The notes under the pieces were generated by a model, which was not told where the DNA came from, searched no databases, and saw only the letters and a list, made by a program, of their open reading frames with translations. Below, in pieces: positions 6,998 through 14,054 of a DNA stretch of 17,053 nt. Positions within the stretch are counted from its first letter, which is position 1. The number at the start of each line of letters is the position of its first letter. Both the position numbers and the translations under genes were made by a program. This DNA comes from Victivallis vadensis (GTDB taxonomy: Bacteria; Verrucomicrobiota; Lentisphaeria; Victivallales; GWF2-50-93): positions 1 through 17,053 of the forward strand of contig DYRX01000050.1 in the NCBI GenBank assembly GCA_020718525.1, written 5' to 3'.

Positions 6998-7720
6998 TTA
7001 TTTCTTGATTTCCGGATCGTTCGCGTCGAGAATAGCTTTAACCTCGCTGTTTTGCGTGAGGTCTGACGGTTTTTTACCAGCCTTGTTCTTTGCGTTGGCC
7101 TTCGCACCGATGGAGAGCATGAATTTGATGAAAGCCGGATTTCCCTTGAGGGCGGCCTTGTGAAGCGGGGTGTTGTCCTGATTGTCAACAGTGTTTATGA
7201 AATCGCCTTTTGAGATCAGATATTCGACAGCCTCTTTCTTGCCTTCTCCCGCCGCTTTGAAAAGCGGAGTTTCGCCTTTTCTATTTTTTGCCCAGAACAC
7301 TGCGCCGTTTGCAAATAGGAGTTCCAGCACCTCCATGTGCCCAGCCTGCGCCGCCCTGTGGACCGGCTGATCTCCATAATTGTTTGCTATGGAGATATTT
7401 GCCTTCTTTTCCAGGAGAAATTTCACGATCTCCGCGTTTCCGGCATAGGCGGCGTTTGACAAGGGAGTGCAGGCGAATTTGTCCTTCTTGTCTATGAGAG
7501 CCGGAAACTGCCCCAGAACGAGAGAGCATCGCTTTAGCTCCCCCTTTCTGATCGCGTCATTAAGTTCTGGGAGAGCCTCTTCCGGACTGAGCTTCGCGAT
7601 GAAATCTGCATGCGCTGAGCCTGTCTCCTCTTCAGCATTCTGCGAGAAAAGATTTCCAGAAAGGAGAAGCGCAAAGAGGCATGAGCAAAAAAACAGCCGG
7701 ATATTTTTGTAATTTGGCAT
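6998..7720 (-). CDS. Exported ankyrin-repeat protein
   Basis: A 240-residue protein with a signal peptide (basic residues 5-8, hydrophobic core 9-20, likely cleavage near 26-29; no lipobox cysteine at a suitable place). About six ankyrin repeats follow at 33-34 residue spacing. They begin near 54 (degenerate), 83 (ACTPLSNAA), 117 (DQPVHRAA), 150 (ETPLFKAA), 183 (NTPLHKAA) and 216 (partial cap), and a short charged tail ends the protein. Ankyrin repeats bind partner proteins, so no enzymatic role is expected. A periplasmic location is inferred. The ATG at 7720 has GGAAAG 5 bases upstream and begins a typical signal peptide; an earlier in-frame start at 7759 would overlap gltD and add 13 polar residues. 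It lies 13 bp after gltD and is probably cotranscribed. Its partner is unknown. Confidence 0.85.
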   Translation of the reverse strand: MPNYKNIRLFFCSCLFALLLSGNLFSQNAEEETGSAHADFIAKLSPEEALPELNDAIRKGELKRCSLVLGQFPALIDKKDKFACTPLSNAAYAGNAEIVKFLLEKKANISIANNYGDQPVHRAAQAGHMEVLELLFANGAVFWAKNRKGETPLFKAAGEGKKEAVEYLISKGDFINTVDNQDNTPLHKAALKGNPAFIKFMLSIGAKANAKNKAGKKPSDLTQNSEVKAILDANDPEIKK

Positions 7721-7733
7721 TAGAGCTTTCCGT

Positions 7734-9155
7734 TCATGAGAGGAACGCATTGATCGCATCGGCGCAATCTCTGCCTGAAGCCATTGCCCGTACTACGAGC
7801 GACGCTCCAGTCACTAGATCTCCTGCGGCGAAGCATCCTTTTTCGGACGTCATCTTGCTGTCATTAATTTCTACAGTCCCCTGCTTCGTCATTGCCAGGG
7901 AGAGATCGTCTATGATGCCCGGCTTCACTGCGCCGACAAAGCCCATTGCCAGGAATGCCAAGTCTGCTTCGATGAAGAATTCCGAGCCGGAAATCTCCTT
8001 CATTTTGAGAGGCTTTCCGAATGGATCGCATTCCCATTCGACCATCGTGGCATTCAAACCACGCAAGTGTCCATTTTTTCCTTCGAAGGATTTGCTGAGC
8101 ACTGACCATTTCCTTTCACAGCCCTCCTTGTGACTGCTCGAAGTGCGCAGGACATATGGCCAGCTCGGCCAAGGGGTGAAATCTGGCCTTTCTTCGGGGG
8201 GCTTGGGCAGGATTTCTATCTGCATTACTGACTTTGCGTTTTGCCTGAGTGATGTTCCTATACAGTCAGAGCCTGTGTCTCCGCCTCCAATGACCAGGAC
8301 TTTTTTACCGCTGGCAAGGATTTCCTCCCCGGCTAAATATTCCAGCGAATTTCGCATATTCTGTTGTTTGAGGAAGTCGAGAGCCTGATGAATGCCTTTG
8401 AGCTCTCTTCCGGGTATATTCAGATCTCTTGCTTCGCGTGCGCCGCATGCAAGACAGATCGCGTCAAAGCGCGATTTGATGAACTTCGCGGAGATGTCTT
8501 TCCCGGCGCAGATTCCAAGTTCGAATTTGACACCCTCGGCTTCCATCAGATCAATTCTTCTTTTGACTATTGACTTTTCGAGCTTGAAGTCAGGTATTCC
8601 GTAGCGGAGATAGCCGCCAGGCTTGAGGTCCTGCTCGAAGACTGTGACGGAGTGCCCCATCTTGTTGAGCTGGTCGGCGACTGCCAGACCCGCCGGCCCC
8701 GAGCCGACGACAGCGACCTTGGAGCCGCTTCTAGATGTGGGAGGATTTGGCTTGATCAGACCGTCCCTGTAGCCCTTTTCAACCAGGGTGAGCTCTATCT
8801 GCCTTATCGAGACGGGCTCTCCGGAAATTCCCACTGTGCAGGATGTTTCGCATAGGGCGGGGCAGATGCGCCCAGTGAATTCAGGAAAATTGTTTGTCTT
8901 GTAGAGCAGTGCAAGAGCGTCCTTCCATTGCCCTTTGAATACCAGCTCGTTCCATTCTGGAATGAGATTGCCGAGAGGGCATCCGCATCCGTGGCAGAAG
9001 GGGATGCCGCAGTCCATGCATCTCGCGGCCTGCTCCTTGATTTCCGAATCAGAGAGGCGTTTTTCGACTTCTGCGAAATCGCGCACGCGCTCTTCCGCCG
9101 GCCTGTATCCAGGCTCGTTCCTGCGTATTTCCAAAAAACCTTTGGCTTTTCCCAT
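7734..9155 (-). CDS. gltD: Glutamate synthase (NADPH) small subunit
   Basis: A 473-residue beta subunit of NADPH-GOGAT. It takes electrons from NADPH through FAD and iron-sulfur centres and passes them to the alpha subunit. The N-terminal cysteine motifs (Cys46, 49, 54, 57/59 and Cys98, 102, 106) should bind two [4Fe-4S] clusters. The FAD loop GSGPAG is at 151-156, PGGYLRYGIPDFKL is at 179-192, the NADPH loop GGGDTG is at 290-295, and the closing CFAAGDLVTGASLVVRA segment contacts FAD. The length is normal. The ATG lies 4 bp after the gltB stop, with AGGA 9 bases upstream and within the end of gltB, so the two subunits are coupled. Related FAD subunits occur in other enzymes, but the adjacent gltB makes this assignment firm. 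Confidence 0.97.
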   Translation of the reverse strand: MGKAKGFLEIRRNEPGYRPAEERVRDFAEVEKRLSDSEIKEQAARCMDCGIPFCHGCGCPLGNLIPEWNELVFKGQWKDALALLYKTNNFPEFTGRICPALCETSCTVGISGEPVSIRQIELTLVEKGYRDGLIKPNPPTSRSGSKVAVVGSGPAGLAVADQLNKMGHSVTVFEQDLKPGGYLRYGIPDFKLEKSIVKRRIDLMEAEGVKFELGICAGKDISAKFIKSRFDAICLACGAREARDLNIPGRELKGIHQALDFLKQQNMRNSLEYLAGEEILASGKKVLVIGGGDTGSDCIGTSLRQNAKSVMQIEILPKPPEERPDFTPWPSWPYVLRTSSSHKEGCERKWSVLSKSFEGKNGHLRGLNATMVEWECDPFGKPLKMKEISGSEFFIEADLAFLAMGFVGAVKPGIIDDLSLAMTKQGTVEINDSKMTSEKGCFAAGDLVTGASLVVRAMASGRDCADAINAFLS

Positions 9156-9159
9156 TGGA

Positions 9160-12100
9160 CTATTCCTGTTTTAATTCTCTGTCTTTTTCCGCATCTTCCT
9201 TCAGCATCTGACCGAGCACTTTCCTGTATTCGATAGGGAGAACTTTTATAAACTTGGGGAGGGAATCCTCCCAGTTGTCGAGAATATCTTTGGCCTTGGA
9301 ACTCCCAGTGAGAAGATGATGCTTTTCCATCATGGAACGAAGCTCCTCGGCGTCAGATCCGGAAACGACGTGCTCCAGGTCAACCATGTCTAGGTTGCAT
9401 CTCGTATCAAATATGTTGCGCTCGTCATATACATATGCGATCCCGCCGCTCATGCCGGCGGCAAAATTTATCCCAGTCGGACCGATGACGACGACTCTTC
9501 CGCCTGTCATGTATTCACAGCAGTGGTCGCCAGCGCCCTCGATCACAGCGGTCGCGCCACTGTTTCTGATGGCGAAACGCTCTCCTACCTGACCATGGAC
9601 ATACAGTTCGCCACTCGTAGCGCCGTAGAGCAGTACATTCCCGGCAATCACATTTTCGGATGGATCGAATGATACATTCTCGTGTGGCTTGAGTATGATT
9701 CTTCCTCCCGAAAGTCCCTTGCCGAGGTAGTCGTTGGCCTCTCCGACAAGGGTGAACTCGATTCCCCTCGCCAGAAACGCCCCGAAGCTCTGTCCGGCGC
9801 ATCCCTTGAATTGAATTCGTATTGTTCCGTCAGGAAGACCTGTCTCGGGATATTTTTTTGCGACTGTTGACGAGAGGATTGTCCCGACACTCCTGTCAAC
9901 GTTGGAAACAGACATTTCGAGCGAGATCTTTTCCGCCGAATCCAGGGCTTTGCCAGCCTTCTCGAGAATCCGCCAGTCATATGCCTTTTCGATGGAGTGA
10001 TCCTGAGCTTTTGCGCGGCGGACAGGAAGTGTCTTGTCCGCTGGCATTTTAAACAACTGCGAGAAATCCAGATTTTTCGCCTTCCAGAAGTCAATTGCCT
10101 CATTGACAGCAAGGAGATCCGTTTTTCCAATTATCTCGTCGAGCTTTCTGAATCCGAGCTCGGCAAGTATCTCCCTGACTTCCTGCGCGAGCATGAGCAG
10201 AAAATTCTGGACATATTCAGGCTTGCCGGTGTATAGCTTTCTGAGTTCCGGATCCTGCGTTGCCACGCCGACCGGGCAGGTGTTGTTGTGGCATTTCCGC
10301 ATCATCACGCAGCCGCAGACAACGAGGGCTGATGTTGCAAATCCGAATTCCTCGGCACCAAGTATCGAGCCAATCACCACATCCCTGCCTGTCTTCATCT
10401 GACCGTCAACCTGAACTCTGATGCGGTCGCGGAGCTTGTTTAACACCAATGTCTGCTGTGTTTCGGAAAGTCCTATCTCCCAAGGGATTCCAGCGTGCTT
10501 GATAGAGCTTAGAGGAGATGCGCCTGTTCCTCCGTCATGCCCGCTTATGAGGACCATGTCGGCGTGAGCCTTGGCGACGCCCGCGGCGATTGTTCCAACC
10601 CCCAGTTCGGAAACCAGCTTGACAGATATTCTTGCCGAGCTGTTCGCATTTTTCAGATCGTAGATGAGCTGGGCGAGGTCCTCGATGGAATATATGTCGT
10701 GGTGGGGAGGCGGAGAAATGAGCGTGACGCCGGGAGTCGAGTGGCGGACCCTCGCAATTATCTTGTCAACTTTGTGGCCTGGAAGCTGTCCACCCTCGCC
10801 AGGCTTGGCGCCCTGCGCGATTTTTATTTGAAGCTCCCGTGCGCTTACAAGATAGTCAATGGTGACGCCGAATCTTCCGCTTGCAATCTGCTTGATGGCG
10901 GAGCATAGGCTGTCCCCGTTAGGAAGCGGCTTGAAGCGCTCGGGATCTTCCCCGCCCTCTCCGCTGTTGCTCATTCCACCAAGCCTGTTCATCGCAATGG
11001 CGAGAGTCTCGTGCGCCTCCTTGCTGATCGAGCCAAATGACATCGCTCCTGTGACGAATCGCCTTACGATTTCAGATGCCGGTTCGACTTCTGAAATCGG
11101 CACAGCCTTTCTGGATGACTTGAATTTGAAGAGCCCCCTCAGCGTGCAGAGATGCTTCTCCTGATTGTTGATTAGCGATGCATATTCCTTGTAGAGGGCA
11201 TAGTCGTTCCGCCTTGCCGCAAGCTGAAGCTTTGAAATTGTGTCCGGTGTCCAGAGATGCTTCTCTTCGCCTCTTCTGTACTGATACTGTCCGCCCGCAT
11301 CGAGCTCGGAGAAAGCCGGAGGAACGCCTGAGACTGCAGGCGGAAATGCCTTCCTGTGGCGTATTTTAGTCTCTTCCGCTATCACATCCAGCGTTATGCC
11401 GCCGACCCGTGATGAAGTTGACGTGAAATATTTCTCGACAAGCTTCTTGTCAAGCCCGACTGCTTCAAATATCTGCGCGCCACGATAACTGCGGAGCGTG
11501 GAAATTCCCATCTTCGACATCACCTTCAGGAGTCCCTTGCAGACAGCATTGATGTAGTTCTCCATCGCCTTCGTGATGCTCAGCCCTTCGTCTAGATGCC
11601 TGTTCTTGTGAAGGGAGCAGACAGTCTCGAACGCAAGGTAAGGATTCACCGCGGTCGCGCCATAGCCGAGAAGCAGGGCGAAATGCATGACCTCGCGCGC
11701 CTCTCCTGTCTCGACGACAATGCTTGTGCTTGTTCTGAGACCTTTTCTGATCAGATGATGGTTCACTGCAGAAAGCGCTAAAAGCGAAGGAATTGGAATG
11801 TTCTGCGCAGAAAGTTCCCTGTCGCTCAGAACCAGCGCCTTCGTTCCGTCTCTGACGAGTTTTTCCGCCTCCTTGCAGAGCTTGTCGAGCGCCTTTTCGA
11901 GGGACGAGCCGTCCTTGTCCGCCGGAAACAAGGTCGGCAATTTTGCAGATTTCAGAGAAAGCGAGGACGGATCGAGCAGTCTTTCGAGGTCCTCGTTCGT
12001 TATGATCGGGTTTTTAAGTTTGACAAGGCGGGCGTGGAGAGGGGATTCCTCTAGAATGTTCAGCGTGTTGCCCATGAATGTTGTCAGACTCATCACCAGC

Positions 12101-13719
12101 TCTTCCCGTATAGGATCTATCGGCGGATTTGTGACCTGCGCGAAGAGCTGTTTGAAATATGAAAAGAGCAGTTGAGGCTTTTCCGAAAGGACCGCGAGCG
12201 CCGCGTCATTGCCCATCGAGCCGATCGGCTCGTGATCCGTGTCAGCCATCCCCTTTATGATGATTCTAAGGTCCTCGCGAGTGTAGCCAAAGAGGATCTG
12301 CTTTGAAATGAGCTTCTCCTCGTCGAAGGAGGGCGGAATGACGGAGTCGAAGAGACCATGCAGGACAATGCGGTTCTCGTCGAGCCACCTGCGGTATGGC
12401 TGACGCCTTGAGATCCGGCTCTTGATTTCAGCATTGTAGAGGACTCGCTTCGTCGCAAGGTCCACATAGATCATCTGACCCGGGCGCAGACGCCCCTTCC
12501 TGAGCACATTTTCAGGCGGAATATCGAGAACCCCCGTCTCCGACGCCAGAACGATGAAGCCGTCCTTCGTGATAGTGTATCTTGCCGGACGAAGTCCGTT
12601 TCTGTCCAGCAGGGCGCCTATGGAGCTTCCGTCCGAGAATGCAACAGCCGCAGGTCCGTCCCAGGGCTCCATCAGCCCGGCATGATATTCGAAAAAGCTC
12701 TTGAGGTCAACGCTGAGATGGTACTTGTCTCCCCAAGCCTCCGGAATGAGCATCATTATCGAGTGCGGAAGGGAGCGCCCCCCCCTTATGAAAAATTCCA
12801 GGGCGTTGTCCAGGCATGCGGAGTCGCTGAGGTTTTCCTGGACAATCGGGAAAAGCTTCTGAATATCATCGCCGAAAAGCGGCGATTTCAGGGCGCCTTC
12901 GCGCGCCTTCATCTGATTGATGTTGCCGCGGAGAGTGTTGATCTCGCCATTGTGCCCGATAAACCTGAAAGGCTGAGCCAACTGCCAGGTTGGAAAAGTG
13001 TTCGTGCTGTATCTCTGATGAATCAGGGCAAGCGCGCTCAGCATGTCGGGCTCGCTCAAATCCGGATAGAACGCCTTGAGCTGAGGCGCAGTGAAAAGCC
13101 CCTTGTAGACGATAGTCTTGGAGGAGAGGCTGGTCACATAGAAAATATCTTTCGCGCCGGAAATCTTTTCCGCCGCCCTCTCCGCGCATCTGCGCAGAAC
13201 ATAGAGCTTTCTCTCGAAGGCGTCAGCGTCACAATCGTCCTTGCCTTTTCCAACGAAGAACTGGCTGATTGCCGGCTGTGAATCAATGGCAAGTTTGCCT
13301 AGGCAGGAGTTGTCGCATGGAACCTCCCTCCAGCCGAGAGGATCGAGTCCGAGCTTGACACATTCATCCTCAAACATGAGGACGCAGGCCTGCTTCGCCT
13401 TTTTTTCCTTAGGCAGAAAAAGCATGGCGACAGCGAAATCACCCGGACGGGAAGGAAGGCTGATTCCTGATTCGGAAGCAACCCTCTGGAAAAATTCCAC
13501 CGGCAACTGCAGGAGTATGCCAGCTCCGTCTCCAGTGTTCTCATCTCCGCCAACGGCGCCTCTGTGCAGGAGACGCATCAGCACTTCTATGCCTTGCTCG
13601 ACGATCTTATGGGTTCTCTGTCCGTCTATATTGGCGACAAAGCCGACGCCGCAGGCATCGTGCTCGTTGCTGAAATCATATAGACCCTGCTTTCTCGGAA
13701 AAGCTGTTTTTTTGCTCAC
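9160..13719 (-). CDS. gltB: Glutamate synthase (NADPH) large subunit
   Basis: A 1519-residue alpha subunit of GOGAT, which makes two glutamates from glutamine and 2-oxoglutarate for nitrogen assimilation. The N-terminal class II glutaminase domain should begin at Cys23 (EHDACGVGF), exposed by removal of a 22-residue propeptide. PFRFIGHNGEINTLRGN and NGLRPARY follow in the same domain. The FMN synthase domain carries GAKPGEGGQLPGHKV, HDGGTGASPLSS and the [3Fe-4S] cysteines Cys1137, Cys1143 and Cys1148 (C-x5-C-x4-C). The C-terminal GXGXG helix domain follows. The frame is open back to a TTG at 13800, but the GTG at 13719 has a strong GAGGAG, and a 22-residue propeptide is a usual size, so I place the start there. 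It is first in the operon, followed by gltD and an ankyrin gene. Confidence 0.97.
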   Translation of the reverse strand: MSKKTAFPRKQGLYDFSNEHDACGVGFVANIDGQRTHKIVEQGIEVLMRLLHRGAVGGDENTGDGAGILLQLPVEFFQRVASESGISLPSRPGDFAVAMLFLPKEKKAKQACVLMFEDECVKLGLDPLGWREVPCDNSCLGKLAIDSQPAISQFFVGKGKDDCDADAFERKLYVLRRCAERAAEKISGAKDIFYVTSLSSKTIVYKGLFTAPQLKAFYPDLSEPDMLSALALIHQRYSTNTFPTWQLAQPFRFIGHNGEINTLRGNINQMKAREGALKSPLFGDDIQKLFPIVQENLSDSACLDNALEFFIRGGRSLPHSIMMLIPEAWGDKYHLSVDLKSFFEYHAGLMEPWDGPAAVAFSDGSSIGALLDRNGLRPARYTITKDGFIVLASETGVLDIPPENVLRKGRLRPGQMIYVDLATKRVLYNAEIKSRISRRQPYRRWLDENRIVLHGLFDSVIPPSFDEEKLISKQILFGYTREDLRIIIKGMADTDHEPIGSMGNDAALAVLSEKPQLLFSYFKQLFAQVTNPPIDPIREELVMSLTTFMGNTLNILEESPLHARLVKLKNPIITNEDLERLLDPSSLSLKSAKLPTLFPADKDGSSLEKALDKLCKEAEKLVRDGTKALVLSDRELSAQNIPIPSLLALSAVNHHLIRKGLRTSTSIVVETGEAREVMHFALLLGYGATAVNPYLAFETVCSLHKNRHLDEGLSITKAMENYINAVCKGLLKVMSKMGISTLRSYRGAQIFEAVGLDKKLVEKYFTSTSSRVGGITLDVIAEETKIRHRKAFPPAVSGVPPAFSELDAGGQYQYRRGEEKHLWTPDTISKLQLAARRNDYALYKEYASLINNQEKHLCTLRGLFKFKSSRKAVPISEVEPASEIVRRFVTGAMSFGSISKEAHETLAIAMNRLGGMSNSGEGGEDPERFKPLPNGDSLCSAIKQIASGRFGVTIDYLVSARELQIKIAQGAKPGEGGQLPGHKVDKIIARVRHSTPGVTLISPPPHHDIYSIEDLAQLIYDLKNANSSARISVKLVSELGVGTIAAGVAKAHADMVLISGHDGGTGASPLSSIKHAGIPWEIGLSETQQTLVLNKLRDRIRVQVDGQMKTGRDVVIGSILGAEEFGFATSALVVCGCVMMRKCHNNTCPVGVATQDPELRKLYTGKPEYVQNFLLMLAQEVREILAELGFRKLDEIIGKTDLLAVNEAIDFWKAKNLDFSQLFKMPADKTLPVRRAKAQDHSIEKAYDWRILEKAGKALDSAEKISLEMSVSNVDRSVGTILSSTVAKKYPETGLPDGTIRIQFKGCAGQSFGAFLARGIEFTLVGEANDYLGKGLSGGRIILKPHENVSFDPSENVIAGNVLLYGATSGELYVHGQVGERFAIRNSGATAVIEGAGDHCCEYMTGGRVVVIGPTGINFAAGMSGGIAYVYDERNIFDTRCNLDMVDLEHVVSGSDAEELRSMMEKHHLLTGSSKAKDILDNWEDSLPKFIKVLPIEYRKVLGQMLKEDAEKDRELKQE

Positions 13720-13723
13720 CTTT

Positions 13724-13729
13724 CTCCTC
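13724..13729 (-). promoter_or_regulatory. Shine-Dalgarno of gltB (sets a GTG start)
   Basis: GAGGAG on the minus strand, 4 bases before the GTG at 13719 (6 bases if GAGG is taken as the core). The alternative TTG at 13800 has no Shine-Dalgarno and would add 27 non-conserved residues in front of the propeptide. Confidence 0.8.
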
Positions 13730-13840
13730 GGATGTCCTGATTGTAATTCAAAGTGCAAGGGGCTTAATCTAGGCGTTTTTGGCGTTTTTTCCAGACTCAA
13801 GAGCGATTTTCATGCAAGAACGTTGCAATTCTCAATTTTT

Positions 13841-13851
13841 ATTTTGCAATT
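13841..13851 (+). repeat. AT-rich word ATTTTGCAATT, copy 1
   Basis: ATTTTGCAATT at 13841-13851 recurs exactly at 17034-17044 in the same orientation. Both copies sit in a longer AT-rich setting (CAATTTTT before this one, CTTTTTA before the other). The two copies flank the protease gene and its leader. The match is short, and AT-rich sequence makes it easier by chance. Confidence 0.35.
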
Positions 13852-14054
13852 GCCATTTTGCGCTTCGCAATCTAGTGTATCGTCCAATAAATACGTTGAG
13901 ATTAAACGTGAAGCATTTTAGATGGTCAGTACATTTGATTGAGCGGAGGCGATGCATAGTATGAACTTCAGTCATGGTTATAGCCCAGAAATAAATATGA
14001 TAAATGTGAACCCATTTTCTCCCTTGATCTTTTTAAGTTATATGGCAAGATCTT

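Larger units (their letters stand above)
13720..14054. other. Intergenic region upstream of gltB
   Basis: These 335 bp separate the protease stop from the gltB start. They should hold the gltB promoter, but I can point only to a weak minus-strand pair, TTGAGA and GAAAAT with 18 bp between, near 13812-13841. The part around 13828-13870 is AT-rich and dominated by TTGCAA-type words, including the palindrome GCAATTGC (13846-13853) and the small hairpin TTGCG-CTT-CGCAA. No sigma54 (GG-N10-GC) element, T-tailed terminator for the protease, or tRNA was seen. Confidence 0.5.

Noticed and set aside
12682..13281. 199-codon plus-strand open frame
   Set aside because: It is fully antisense to gltB, has no recognisable domain and no Shine-Dalgarno; the gltB frame is strongly conserved here.
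13241..13921. 226-codon plus-strand open frame running out of gltB into the intergenic region
   Set aside because: Mostly antisense to the conserved glutaminase domain of gltB, with no protein family features and a low-complexity, AT-derived tail.
14026..14052. Inverted repeat GATCTT/AAGATC after the protease stop as a terminator
   Set aside because: The loop is 15 bases, the stem is AT-rich, and on the minus strand no T-run follows.
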